Shown one piece after another: positions 1 through 10,835 of a DNA stretch of 64,000 nucleotides (the first letter of the stretch is position 1; every line of letters starts with the position of its first letter). The notes beneath the pieces are model-generated. The model did no database searches. It was not told where the DNA came from and saw only the letters and a program-made list of their open reading frames with translations. Source of the DNA: Sphagnum compactum. Its lineage: Eukaryota; Bryophyta; Sphagnopsida; Sphagnales. Location: positions 6,417,495 through 6,481,494 of the forward strand of contig OZ234502.1 in the NCBI GenBank assembly GCA_965153455.1, in the 5' to 3' direction. A program made the translations under genes and the position numbers.

Positions 1-1318
1 CAGAAATCAAACGGTTTCGGACAAAGTTAATACTCCGCAGAGTTCTATGATGTGCATTCAAATCTCAATTGGAACTGTTCCAGACCGAAAGTCTAAGAAG
101 CGCGGATCGTCTCTTCTTGTTCGTCACAGGCATTACTATCCGCATGCGGAAAGGTTCCGCATGATCTGAATTACGAACTCTATGCAACTGTTCGGAAGCG
201 TGTCGAGTTCTGGAGCAGCTAAGTTAGCTAGCTTTCACGAGTTCAAGAAACAATTGCGTGTCCCCTGTAGACAAAGGCTTTAGTGTTTGGACAGAGAAGA
301 AGTTTTGCCCATTACTGGAGTGTTCAAGAAGAGAATTTAGTAGAAGCGGTAGCAGAAGCAGCATATTCAGAAGGGTGCCAGGCCGGGTGTCAAGGTGAAA
401 ACCTCAGAAGAAGATGGCCAACGCCGAAGCTCATCGCTCACGGCTTCTCCATGTGCTCCATCCCCGACGAGGAGCTGCTGCCCAGGAGGAGGAGGCGGAA
501 TCACGAAGTCTGCGGCGTGGGAAGAAGAAGAAGGAGACTGCACTGACACAAGAATAGGGAGCACAAACGAGCCCGTCTGTGTAGTGGAAATCGCATTGTC
601 ACACTTGTGGTGGCTCGCCGGATCCTTGCACTCACCGTGCGTGTGCCGACACATGGTTTCCCGGAGCTTACGCTTTTGTTATTGAGGCAACAGCAGCAGC
701 AGCAGCAGCAGGGCTTAACTCGGATGTCGACCTTAACAACTTCTGGCCTTGGCCTCCACCTCGACGTCCTCCTCCTCGTGCACCACACACTTGAATCTCA
801 ACAACACATCTTCCACATCTGTCAACAGTTTCATCTTGTGCAACCTTGATATTATTAAACTCCAAAATATTCTGAATCTTAGGTACCGGCCATGGTCGAC
901 GAAGCAGGAGCATCATCAACAAAGCAGCAGCAGCAGCACTACCACTCTCGAGCAAGAGATCATCACGAACTAGAAAGAGTGTGAAAAAACAAAACAAAAC
1001 AAAGAAGCAGCAGCAGCAGCAGGAGGAAAGAAGAGAAGAAAGTGCGGTGTAAAGAAAACGAAATGGGTCGCGTTTCTTGTAAAGCGGAGACGAGGAAAGC
1101 AAAGGCAGGAAGGAGGCCGGAGCGGAAAACAAGGCTCCCGAGTGCGACCGGTGGCTGGGGCTGACCGACCTGTCTCATTCATCCATCCATCCTTTCATCC
1201 ATCCACTCTCTTTACTTGCTTCCTTGCTGCCTGCCTTTTCTCCCTGTGTGCACAACAGTGTTGTCGCGTATCTGAGAGCGAGGGGTCAACAAGCGTGTTG
1301 ACGTTTTTTACTCATCAA
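1..1318. other. CpG-rich, CAG-repeat-rich gene-proximal segment
   Basis: This stretch is clearly richer in G+C and CpG than almost all of the window, which by eye suggests unmethylated gene-proximal DNA such as a promoter or a 5' leader. It carries trinucleotide tracts (CAG at about 690-710, GCA at 924-938 and 1007-1022), a (CATC)n stretch at 1180-1205 and purine-rich GAAGAA patches. Open frames exist on both strands, but they are short, overlap one another and encode low-complexity Gln, Ser, Leu or Cys runs from the repeats, so none is called as protein. The CpG richness drops just after the splice-donor-like word at 1317-1324. It may be the leader of a plus-strand gene, or the upstream region of a gene lying left of the window. 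No product is recognised. Confidence 0.4.
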
Positions 1319-1324
1319 GTAAGT
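1317..1324 (+). other. Candidate 5' splice site AA|GTAAGT
   Basis: The bases AAGTAAGT match the plant 5' splice donor consensus, with the GT at 1319-1320. The site sits where CpG-rich sequence gives way to T-rich sequence, as expected at the end of a leader exon. No acceptor or downstream exon could be recognised, so this rests only on motif and composition. Confidence 0.2.
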
Positions 1325-1620
1325 AACGCCTTTTATTTTTTATTTTTAATACCGTAGTAAGGACGGAGAAAACCAAGTGTTAGCCTACTGACGCCCAGTT
1401 TGCAGTCAAACTTGTGTACCACACGTTTTGGTTAACACATAATAAATCTAGTGGGGTGAAAAACCCAACTTTGGTTAACTTAACTTACCGGCTCAGGTTT
1501 CTCTTCTCTTGTCGTTTGCTTGCTGTTTGTTTCACTCGGACTTTGTGTGCTACTATTGTCTTTCCACGTCTTCTAGCTTTACCTTTTTACCAACACAAAG
1601 TTGGGTGGGAACAAGAGGAA

Positions 1621-1686
1621 GCTAGCTAGCTAGAGGAGGAAGAAGGAGACAGAGAGAGAGAGAAAGAAAGAAAGAAAGAGAAAGAT
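1621..1686. repeat. GCTA and GA/GAAA microsatellites
   Basis: A short (GCTA)n stretch (1621-1633) is followed by a purine tract of GA and GAAA repeats up to about 1686. It is a simple repeat next to the CpG-rich segment and has no coding potential. Confidence 0.85.
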
Positions 1687-2160
1687 GAGGACTCACAAGA
1701 GGGTGGGCACTACGGGAGTGGAATGGGGGGGTTTTAGTCAAAATGAGTTCACACTACTACCTATATGGCACATGATGTGTGTGTGCTTGCATGTTACTTC
1801 CCTTTGTAAAGTACTTTTGAATTTCTTCCTTTAAGTATATATGACATACCTTTTGACATGGAGAGCCTACCCCCATTTCATGGGCATGGAGGTCACTTTC
1901 ATTTGCAGAAGGGACACTTGGCAAATTAGTAGCTCCTTTCCTTTTGGGTTCCAAAAGAAGTTTAATCAAGATGTCCTTCTCAAACTTATAATTAAATAAA
2001 TGTGGTAACAAATTTTAAGAGAAAGTGTGTGCTTGATGTGCCTTGTTGGGGACCTGCCCTTACAAGGTTTGATGACATCGGCCGCAGGCCAGGCTAGCTA
2101 GCCCCTACACATCTGTAAAAACCTCAGAGATATTTTAAAGTGTATTTGTAGGTACACTTA

Positions 2161-2509
2161 GAGCATCTCCAACGGTGCTCAGTATGTGACTCCAGACAGT
2201 ACAATTTATTGCGAAAACGTAAAATATGTGCCGGTTTAGCTCAGGAAATTGGTTTTTCTGCACCAAATTCGACAGCTTGCTGTGGCTAGTAAAAGGTGCA
2301 ACACAATGGTGCACCTCCAAAAAAGATTGTAATAAATTGGACCTGATTGCGGCTCAGTATTTCTGATTGGTTGATCATAATGATTGGTCCAGGTGGTTTG
2401 CTATTAGTAGTTCCCACGTATATGCAGTTCCAGTTACAGTTTTATTGGTGGGGTTGCCGAAAACAAAACAGCTATATCCAGGGTGACATACTAAGCATTG
2501 GTGATGCTC
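2161..2509. mobile_element. PIF/Harbinger (Tourist-like) MITE
   Basis: The left end begins GAGCATCTCC and the right end, read on the opposite strand, begins GAGCATCACC. The inverted similarity runs for about 32 bp with small gaps and includes a shared AGTATGT word. The element is flanked by the trinucleotide TTA on both sides (2158-2160 and 2510-2512). A 3-bp TWA target duplication with GAGCATCTCC-type termini is the signature of plant PIF/Harbinger MITEs. At 349 bp it has no transposase frame and is non-autonomous. The imperfect TIR match suggests an old insertion. Confidence 0.8.
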
Positions 2510-2633
2510 TTACAGAGCCTAAAATTCAGTGGGGCATTTTGAAAAACCAAAGGGCCACAGGTGCAGGCAGGCATTCTGTTTTACAAAATACCCTGCATTG
2601 TTTTTTTCTGGAATGCTCGGTGGGTATCCAGTG

Positions 2634-2777
2634 GGATTTGGGGGGGGGGGGGGGTGTGGGATTGGGTCTCTCAGGGGCAGAGTTTTAAAAAAAAAGAAAT
2701 TCTCCATGTGTTTTTGTAGTTGAATTCCCAGGATGCAGAAATTCAACACACAAACACCCCCCCCCCCCCCCAAATCC
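2634..2777. repeat. Inverted repeat with paired G15/C15 tracts
   Basis: The left arm 2634-2657 reads GGATTT, fifteen G, then TGT. The right arm 2754-2777 is its exact reverse complement (ACA, fifteen C, AAATCC). The 24-bp arms are perfect and separated by 96 bp. Two homopolymers of the same length in mirror orientation suggest TIRs of a small foldback element or an inverted duplication. No target duplication is evident. Confidence 0.6.
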
Positions 2778-2876
2778 TTACTCAGGGGAGTTTCTAAATA
2801 GCAAACTTTTCTATTCTTCCTTTCTTTAACACAATGAAGTACCTCTATTTTTTCAAACAAAATTTGGGGTAAGAAC

Positions 2877-3196
2877 CAGTGTTGGCCGGGTATCGAGGTT
2901 CTCGCCTGGCATCAACTAGGGCATGCACCTGGATATGGGGTACACTGACTGACAGGCAATGGCTAACCAAAAAAAAAACCAAGCTATACCCTACGTGGGC
3001 AGGCCTCTCTTCTCCCATAGTCAGATGATGCCCTTACTTGGGTGGGCTTGTGTTTTGCAAAGCTCGCGAGACGCCCTGTGGGTAGGCATCTCACATCACA
3101 ATCCTAGGCCTGGGTTCTGTGGCCTTCACAAATGGCTTTTTAAGAAGATGCCCTGCCCATCAGGTATTCCTGAAAGTAGATACCCAGCCAACAGTG
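2877..3196. mobile_element. hAT-like MITE, copy 1
   Basis: The left terminus is CAGTGTTGGCCGGGTATC and the reverse complement of the right terminus is CACTGTTGGCTGGGTATC, 16 of 18 identical. The flanks are GTAAGAAC (2869-2876) and GTAAGAAA (3197-3204), an 8-bp direct repeat with one mismatch. Eight-bp duplications with CA(G)TG-type ends fit the hAT superfamily. The 320-bp element encodes nothing. It is related by its ends to the element at 11853-12353. Confidence 0.7.
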
Positions 3197-3964
3197 GTAA
3201 GAAAACTGCCTTGCAAGTCAACATTGCAGTAAGCAAATAGAACATTAACTCAAAAGCCTTTTGAAGCGTTATAGCCATCATATAGCAGCTGTGTTGGTAA
3301 GAAGTAGTTGGCCTCCTTATGAGTCCATAAAAAGCTAGTGTTTTGATTCCAACAATTGGGTTACGAAGGATGACCAATGCTCAGACAAGAATGTGAACAA
3401 CGAGGTGATACAGAAAACACATACCTACATTTTGAAGTCCAGATAAACCAAGAAGTTTTGAGTGATGCTTCTAGATCAACTAAAATTTCACAAAGTCCTT
3501 GCATTGAATACTTACCTAAGGGGCCTGAGCTACACAATTTGGTTGTTGTCTCTCATTCCTTTGATGCCTATTTGCATATGGGCTCATCTAATTTGTGGGG
3601 TCAAGTTGGAACTACTGCAATCACACAATTTTGCATCAAGTTGAAGAGTTATGATACTTCACTTGGTTAACAACCAATGTGACTATCTTATACTTGTAAC
3701 AATGCAATCTTGAAACTAGTCAGTAGGCACATTAGTTCTTGGAGTTTATTGTCTGCTAGCAAAGTTATATTATGATAGTATGTTTGTGTGTGTTTCTCTT
3801 TTGGTCGGATGATAGGGGGGAAAAGCTCGCATGAGCTTTTTTTTTTCCAGTTACATTGAGGAAGAAAACAAACACATTAAAGTTGCTAGTCCTTGGAACT
3901 CACCTAGAGTTGTGTAGACCTTTGTGCTGGCTGATAGATTTGGTGGTGGTTTTTTTCTGGGGGA

Positions 3965-3980
3965 GGGGGGGGGGGGGGGG
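3965..3980 (+). repeat. Poly-G tract (G16)
   Basis: Sixteen consecutive G lie within a G-rich patch spanning about 3959-3990. It could form a quadruplex. No element ends were recognised around it. Confidence 0.9.
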
Positions 3981-4636
3981 AGGGGTGGGTGTTGCACGTC
4001 TTCCAATTACACCATATAAAAATAATTGTTGTCTTGGAAGAGTTAGGATGCTACAAAAATTAAGCCCACCATGGGGTAGTTCACCGACAAGACATTTGTT
4101 GAAAGGGCCCAGGTATGAAAGAATGCAGTCAACTAACTTCCAGCTCTAATTCAAAATTTTGCAATGATAAGAGTTCAGAACAGGACCATACATAAAACAT
4201 TGACCTAAGTTAATCTTTTTTCTTGTATTCTAGGTACTTCCTTAGGCTGGACTCTGAAGCAATAGGGGAGATCTCTTAAGAATCTGTTAGGTCCTCCAAG
4301 CAGCTTTCTTCCAAATTAGGTCAATGTAAGGTAAAAACCCCAGGGTGGGGGCATTCTTAAATAAGTGGCACCAATGAAGGGTTATCTGAATCTAGCCCCA
4401 CATTTTGTGAATGTCTCTCACTTGTGTGGGCTTTACCCCCCTTGTGAAGCGTGACTCAAGTTATATGAACCTAAACATACATAGATCATGAGGTAGAGCA
4501 AGGGGAGGGTTCTTATGCCTACTCCTTAAAAGTGACAGGGATCTTATACCTATAAATAGTCATAATTTTCCTCTCACCCTTAATGCATATACATGTAATA
4601 TTCCCTCCCCTTTTCTTGGAAGGATATTCATGAATT

Positions 4637-4753
4637 ATGGAATGGTCAAGCCCTTGCCCATTTTGTTGGGCAAGGTTTTAGGTGCTACTTGAGCATGTTA
4701 GGGTGAGTCACATGATGCACCCAATGTAATGGGCAAGGGCTTGACCACTCCAT
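4637..4753. mobile_element. Short foldback/MITE-like element
   Basis: The outer 26 bp at 4637-4662 and at 4728-4753 are reverse complements with one mismatch, containing the shared word GGTCAAGCCCTTGCCCATT. The whole unit is 117 bp with a 65-bp centre, and the transcript would fold into a hairpin. No clear target duplication is seen, so the superfamily is not assigned. Confidence 0.6.
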
Positions 4754-4933
4754 GTCATTAAGGTTTGGAATGGCAGGTTCAACGATTTTTTAAAGACCTG
4801 TTGAATAGACAAATTTTGATTACTAGTATGTGTGCATGAGGATCATGGGAAGATTATGTCATGTGGTCAAGAAAATGACATAATCTGCAATCCCCAGACC
4901 TTAGCAAATATTTAAAGTATCCTCCAAAACCAC

Positions 4934-5100
4934 TAGGAATTCTCTCTGAGGAGTGCTTTTACTTAATGGAAAGGCAAAACCCAGTTCTAAGGAATTCTCT
5001 CTTAGTGCTTTTACTTAATGGAAAAGGCAAAACCCAGTTCTAAGGAATTCTCTCTTAGTGCTTTTACTTAATGGAAAGGCAAAACCCAGTTCTAAGGAAT
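4934..5100. repeat. 52-bp tandem repeat, 3 copies
   Basis: Three copies of a unit beginning AAGGAATTCTCTC and ending AAACCCAGTTCT start near 4934, 4989 and 5042, with a partial fourth at 5094. Copies 2 and 3 differ only by one A, and the first carries a small variant insertion (CTGAGGAG). The near identity points to recent local amplification. Confidence 0.9.
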
Positions 5101-5169
5101 TCCTCTGTTCCAATTCATATTCCAATAAACCTGTTTTTCATTTATAAACCTGCTTAAACCTGCTTTCAC

Positions 5170-5358
5170 GCCTAATTCCATTAAAGCCCACCCCCAACGG
5201 GCTTTACACAGAGTAAAAACCGCTTGCTTTTTGTACAGCCTGATGCCCTTGCTTTTGTGTGATACCTGGCGGTTATCATGGGGAAAAATGAAGTAAAAAC
5301 CTACTGGCGATTTTTACACTGTGTAAAGCCCTTGGGTGTGGGCTTTAATGGAATTGGC
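5170..5358. mobile_element. Foldback element with 50-bp arms
   Basis: The arm 5170-5222 and the reverse complement of 5306-5358 align over about 53 bp with a few substitutions and two 1-bp gaps; both contain AATTCCATTAAAGCCCA and GGGCTTTACACAG. An 83-bp centre separates them. A third, partial copy in direct orientation follows at about 5402-5434. This looks like a MITE or foldback with a nested or duplicated arm. It has no coding capacity and no target duplication was identified. Confidence 0.6.
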
Positions 5359-5759
5359 CGCGGCCTTGGGCTTCGCCTGGGGGCGCACCCTTATTCTGGT
5401 TAAGCCCACACACCTCAGGGCTTTACCCTACACTGAATTTGAGAGCCAGACATAGGAGTAGGAAAACACGTTTTTGTAGATTGAACATTGGTGTGCATAG
5501 CTGAATTTTACTCTAAGTTGTATCTCGTGTTTACATGCCTTCAGAAAATTTCAATACTATCATCCTTCATGACTGCTATAAGATCTGTAGGGTGCATGCG
5601 TCAGAGTCAAAAATCGGTCCAGAAACCAGCTCGCTGGTTTATAGCTAGCTCCTCCTTTCCAAAAGAAAAGTTTGGGTATCTGGCCATTCATGAAGGAACT
5701 GACCTACTAAACCATACTTGTATGCGGTGGATTGACTGACTTCAGAGCCAATAATTAAC

Positions 5760-6400
5760 AAGAACGTGTACGATACGATTACTCTAATTAGGCTTGTTCA
5801 ATTGAATTGTCATGCCGTGCAATGTTTGTGATTTCACATGGGCTGCAAGCGACCGCAATTTCAGTATGGTTGTTCCTGCAGAATTCATGCTGTCAGAGTG
5901 TTAGTCGTTATAACACCAGAAGCCTCGTTCGCCGCTCCGAAGGATAGTTCCGGTGTATGATCAACTCATATTTCATGAGGCAACTACGTGTTATAAAAGA
6001 CGGCCCAGGAAGTCTCGTGGTTCAGGGTTTGTGGCCCTATATTACACGCAGGCGCCGTCCGTTCATCAGCGCGCGCTGCCTTAGTCGTCCTTTTTCTTTA
6101 ATCACGTCAATGCGTAATTGAAACAAAGACAATGCCAGTAACAAACAGTATGCGCCGCACCCTTAGTAACCCTACGTCTACTTCAATCAGGCTGCCTGCT
6201 GCAAATCGAGAGAAGCACTACTGCATTTGGTGCTGTGCAATTTTGGTATCAGCCTGCAGGCCGCTTCTCCATTAAAGAAAGAAAAAATACTCTTTTGGCA
6301 TGAATCACGACGGTAAGCTAGCGACGGCCTAACAAGTCAATGAGTTACACTACCCTGAAGCCTGATTTGCATCTGCACTATTGAAAATGATACTAACGGC
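5760..6400. other. CpG-rich island without a recognised gene
   Basis: This stretch is strikingly rich in CpG for the window (for example GCGCGCGCTGCC near 6068 and GGCGCCGTCC near 6052), while sequence on both sides is CpG-poor. It holds a TATA-like word at 5992-5999. Downstream frames at 6381-6620, 6470-6796, 6753-7019 and 7174-7359 are short, overlapping and unrecognised. The segment could be the promoter and first exon of a non-coding RNA or of a gene with short exons. It could also be a recent insertion that has not yet lost its CpGs. Confidence 0.35.
5992..5999 (+). promoter_or_regulatory. Candidate TATA box
   Basis: TATAAAAG matches a good plant TATA box and lies inside the CpG-rich island. 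A start site would be expected near 6022-6030. Nothing else confirms that transcription begins here. Confidence 0.3.
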
Positions 6401-6469
6401 GTACTCTCATGCTCTAACAATTCCAGGAAGAGCAATTAGTTGCATATTCTTGCTTGCTAGGTCTCTGAA

Positions 6470-6796
6470 ATGGTACAACTTCCAGCAAGTTCTTCTACAG
6501 GCCAACTCAGGCGTGAAATACTTACAGACACGCCGAAGTTTCCAGACCAGAAAAAAAGGGTTTGCAAGCTGGTGGCCGGAAGATGGTATGACAAATCATC
6601 ATGTGAAATTAATGGTGTAGGGTTTAGTAGCACCCACTCTTATGTACGTATTAAATCAATCGTGAGTGGCAACTTAGTGGCGACACATACAGGACTCATT
6701 TGCTGTTGGTTGGTTTCTGTGACTTTCATGGGTTTCCATCATCTATCTCTATTTGCTATCAGTCAAAAGCAAACCAAATGTCTTCAATTTCCATGA
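6470..6796 (+). other. Unrecognised 108-codon open frame
   Basis: This open frame lies 470 bp downstream of the TATA-like word in the CpG-rich island. Its middle, around residues 20-45, has a varied composition (PKFPDQKKRVCKLVAGRWYD) that looks less random than other short frames here, while the C-terminal half is hydrophobic and looks like non-coding sequence. An intron could begin at the GTAGGG near 6617. No domain is recognised. It may be an exon of an unknown gene or chance. Confidence 0.12.
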
Positions 6797-7359
6797 AAAG
6801 AGAAAAAGTGAGGTGGTTCATCTAGTGTGTTTGCAGATTCAGCTAAGTTTACAAAGCTACTACTGTCTGTCCTCTTTCCACCCTGCTGTGCACCTGAACC
6901 AGGCCGGAAACTCCAGTCTAATTCATCGGGTTGATCAAGTGTTTGATCATTATGGTGCTCTGGAGTCTGATCTAGAAGTAAGTAGGAAGGACATCTTTCT
7001 GTCCATTAGGCTACTCTGATCACAGATTTTGTGCTCACAGCAGCTTTCCTTCGTTGTTTTTTTTTTTTGGGGAACTAGTCTAGTTGTGCTCACGTTCATC
7101 TCACAGCTCACCCGCTAAGCACGAGCTACGAGACTGGTGAGTCACCATTCAATAACATCTGTCGTTTTTTTTAATGAGAACAAGTATTCCCAGAGTTCCT
7201 AACTTGACTAATTACATATTTTCAATGCACTTGCAGTTCTCCAATGGAGAGCAAGTGTCCTTGCAGCAAGAACCAAGCAAGAACCAAGGCTCTATGTCAG
7301 TGTACTGTGATCACATCAGCCCAATGAAAAGACACGCTAAACATTGGTTGAAAGCATGA

Positions 7360-9300
7360 TAAAATAGACACAAAAAGAAGTAGATGTTTTCACATCAATC
7401 TTGCCGTCATGCATATAACTATTAAAAAAAGTATCATAAAATTGTGTGAAAATATATGTGTTAAGTCCATTCATGTTGTATATTAAATTTCTAAGAATCT
7501 ATTTTCAAAAATGAAAATTAAATTAAATGAGATTTTTAAATAAATAAATAAGTTATTAAAAAATGATTTAATATGTGTTCAAAATATTTTTATGTTAGGA
7601 AAATTTGATGAAATAAATATGTATTAAATCATATTATCAAAATCATCATATATTCTAAAAAATCCCTCAAAAATATATATGTACTTTTGTTTTGTTAGAA
7701 CTTACTTGAAACTTCTTTTTATAATGTGAGATTTAAAAATCCTTGCACATTAGTTTTTTTAGTGCAGTTAGATTTTTAGTATATAAAGAGACTGTTTGAC
7801 TGCTCTAATTTCTAGGTGAGACTATTGTTAAGTTTTCATCACTAGAACCAGAAACTAAAGTCAGATTTTATTTTGGCAGATGATATGCTTTTAATGATCT
7901 CCATATACTATATTATATATCTCTTATAGTGCAATTCACTAGACCAGTAAATTCATTGCATCCCCATTAAATCCTGTTCATTACGACAAAAAAATTCACT
8001 CAAAATTCAATGAAATCGCTTCACATACAAGGGACATATTTTGTTTGTAATGTTTGTAAACTAAAATGGCAAGCCAACATTCCACCCAGTGATTTTATTT
8101 TATTCTGAGGAATCTTCCTATTTTTTTCCAAAACAAATTGACAAAGATTTGGAAAAACATGCTTTTTCTTGTCAAATGTGTTTTGTCGGCTCAGAATCTG
8201 TTATTTCAGCAAAACAAAAATGGACTCTTTTGCAAAGTGAAAAGTTGATTTTTTTTTCACAAAAAAAAACACAACTTCAGTCAGTCCAATACCTGGGAAT
8301 TCGGATATTGAGGTGCCCATGCAAATCAAATTGTACATCGGGGCAGTGGTTATTTTTACTACATTTTAGAACAGAAATGAGTAGTGAACTTTATATGCAA
8401 CTGTGCTTCAACTAGTTACAGTTATTAGAGTTATATGTAAAGTCTCGTGATTAGGGGGCGAGAATGGCCAGTTTCGGTAGATTAGGGCATCAAACGTGTA
8501 ATTGGAAATGAAAATTTTACAAAGCAATATAACTGGGACTCAGTCTAGTTTTTCCACCAATTTTGGTGGTAAACTGAGTTTCACCCTGTCTTTCCTGAGC
8601 GCCTCCACTAGTGCTACATATATTTTCACTGCTCCTACCTGTTCAACTACTATAGTTACTCTCGAACCTTGTGCATTAAATGCTGAGTTTCTTCATACTG
8701 AGATTAATAAAATTTCATTACTTTGTGGTTACCACTGGAAGAGGGGATATGCCGTGAAAGCAGGCCCAAAGACAGGGTGAAGACAGGGTGACTTTCGGAT
8801 AACTCTGTTATTTGCAAACAGTACGTCAAACTTCTAAAAAGAACAAAACTTGCAAGTAGATTCCACTCTGTGATTTTTTTTCCCTACAATTTTCTTCGCT
8901 TTTAAAAAGATAATGGGGAAATTTCTGTAAATTTCAGAGTGTAGATTAGACTAATTTGTCTAAATTTCGATATAAAACAATTTGGAAAAAAAAACCCTGA
9001 TTCCACTTCTCTAATTACGCAATTGCAAATTATTTATTTGTCTCAAACCTCACATCAGAAATTTGGATGATGATATAAACTATTTTCATGGTGCACCGTT
9101 ACCTACATGGTCCAAGCTCTGTACAATATGATCCCTCATGCATCGCATGCTATGGTAGGCTACAAAACTAAATTCCATTTCAAGACAAAATTTCTTAAAC
9201 AAAAAAATGTTACTTCAGATGGCCTAGAAAGCCAGTAATCACCCTACCTATTCACCTCTCCTATTAATTAGATGAGGTGCCTCCCAAGTTCAATTTATTT
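7360..9300. other. AT-rich stretch, nothing recognised
   Basis: The stretch is very AT-rich with A and T homopolymers and short ORFs on the plus strand (8089-8415 and 8502-8780) whose translations show no domain. No element ends, RNA genes or tandem repeats were seen. Confidence 0.5.
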
Positions 9301-9472
9301 TTATTTTTTGCAATGAGCCAATTTGATTGGCCCATCACTCGAAAAAAATGAAATTATGGAGGCTCCCCAAAATAGAAGGTTCTATTTTGAAGTATAGAAT
9401 TCCTCCCCTTTGGCTCACCTATGTTGGTGAAAGGAGGACAACATTTGCCAAAGAATATTGGGATAAAACCTA

Positions 9473-9582
9473 TGGAGAACATGTCAAGGAACACACTGGG
9501 AACTTGGGAACATATTGAGAACCCGATGAGAACCCCTTGGGAACTTAAAGGGAACATAATGAGAACACATTGGGAACCAGGG
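9473..9582. repeat. Degenerate GGGAACA/GAGAACC minisatellite
   Basis: About six to seven units of 16-18 bp built on words such as GGAACACACTGGGAACTTGG and ATTGAGAACCCGATGAGAAC follow each other with substitutions. A related stretch in the opposite orientation occurs at 44218-44272, so this is a dispersed motif and not a purely local slippage product. Confidence 0.65.
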
Positions 9583-9775
9583 AAAAATGAAAAAAAAATC
9601 CTTTCCCCCCAAACAAACTTAAGGGAAAAAAAAGCAAGCCGCCTTGAGTGCATGCTTGGGCCTTCACATTGGCTGGATGAAATTTCTCTTCCCAAAAGAG
9701 TTTGTCAAGATTTTTGGCCCTGGGCTAAATACCCCTTTGCAAAGAGCACCCTACCTATTCAATGGTTTTGGCTGA

Positions 9776-9955
9776 ACTGTGCAGACTTTCTTTCACGTCT
9801 CCCTGCGGTAGTACCTTCCTTCATAGTCCGATGTCAAAACACACACACGCCAAAGAACTAACTGGTAGAATATTTTTTCTAGTGTATTTTGGGTGAACGG
9901 AGGCCGGACTGTGCAGACTTTCTTTCACCTCTGGTACCTGATTGTCAAAACACAA
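9776..9955. repeat. Diverged direct duplication (about 131-bp spacing)
   Basis: The word CTGTGCAGACTTTCTTTCAC occurs at about 9778 and again at about 9909. It is followed in both copies by a CTC-containing stretch and by GTCAAAACACA. The two copies differ in the middle, as expected for an older tandem duplication or two ends of a decayed element. Confidence 0.55.
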
Positions 9956-10342
9956 ACAAACCCAGAATTGCTACAGCTTTCATATGTAGTGTGTATGTGT
10001 GTGTGTGAAGGGGGCACCCTACACTTCTGCTTCAACAAAGGAGGCATCTTATTATTATTTATGCATAACAAGGTTCCATCCTGCCTTGCACGCACTGGGT
10101 CCTCATTCCTTTGACAGCCCCCTTCTCAGTTGTTACCCTACATACACTTTCTGGTCACATTCCATAATCGTGGTATTCATTCGTACCATGATAAGGGAGA
10201 GACACACGCCTAATAACAACGTCAATGCACCCTATATCACATTCTACTTTTGCTTTTCATAGTTATTCAGATCTTTTGGGAATGCAAGACTATATAGTAT
10301 TGAGTGGTTTACAGATGTTTTTAAAGCCACACAATAGAAATA

Positions 10343-10540
10343 GGAAAATTTTAAATTCACACCTTTTTTGGTTAAATTCACACCCTTTCTTCGCGCGTCC
10401 GATTATATGCAGATTAAATTTGAGTGTGTCTGCCCCACCCCCCGCAATGCAATAGGAGATGGAATTTAGTCTGCATATAATCGGACGCGCGAAGAAAGGG
10501 TGTGAATTTAACCAAAAAAGGTGTGAACTTAAAATTTTCC
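10343..10540. mobile_element. Young palindromic MITE with exact 8-bp TSD
   Basis: The left arm (to about 10420) and right arm (from about 10463) are reverse complements over about 78 bp with two mismatches and a 42-bp centre. The element begins GGAAAATTTTAA and ends in its complement. It is flanked by identical 8-bp direct repeats TAGAAATA at 10335-10342 and 10541-10548. Each arm contains a CpG-rich word (TTCGCGCGTCCG) and two AATTCACACC-type repeats. An 8-bp duplication fits hAT-type (or P-type) transposition, but the termini are not typical hAT ends. The near-perfect arms and exact duplication imply recent insertion. A transcript would make a long hairpin. Confidence 0.85.
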
Positions 10541-10599
10541 TAGAAATAATTTGTAAAACTGAAAAAAACACATCATTAGTATTTGGAGTTTGATAATTG

Positions 10600-10835
10600 A
10601 GGTGGGTGACAGTGTTTTTTTTTGGGGGGCGAATTTTCGCAACCTGGCGACAAAAAAAAGGGGGGGGGGGGGGGAGCTGGCGAATCCAACAAAGAGATTT
10701 CTGAAATTTTTTTTAAAAAATTCGCCATATCTTGACCCAAAAAAATTAGAAGTCGCCAGATTTAGACAGTGTGTTCTGCAAGTCGCCAGGCAGGATTCCA
10801 AAAAAATCTACTAGTCCACCAGCACAGTCGCCATT
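10600..10835. repeat. Cluster of GTCGCCA/TGGCGA words with poly-G
   Basis: The heptamer GTCGCCA or its complement recurs at about 10644-10650, 10753-10759, 10783-10789 and 10827-10833, with the shorter GGCGAAT/ATTCGCC at about 10678 and 10720. A G15 tract lies at 10660-10674. The left half carries mainly the complement orientation and the right half the forward one, so this may be a further eroded foldback element. Boundaries are not defined. Confidence 0.4.

Noticed and set aside
668-1132. 154-codon minus-strand frame
   Set aside because: It is built from homopolymeric Ala, Ser, Cys and Leu runs that come from translating CAG/CTG repeats, with no domain and competing frames on both strands.
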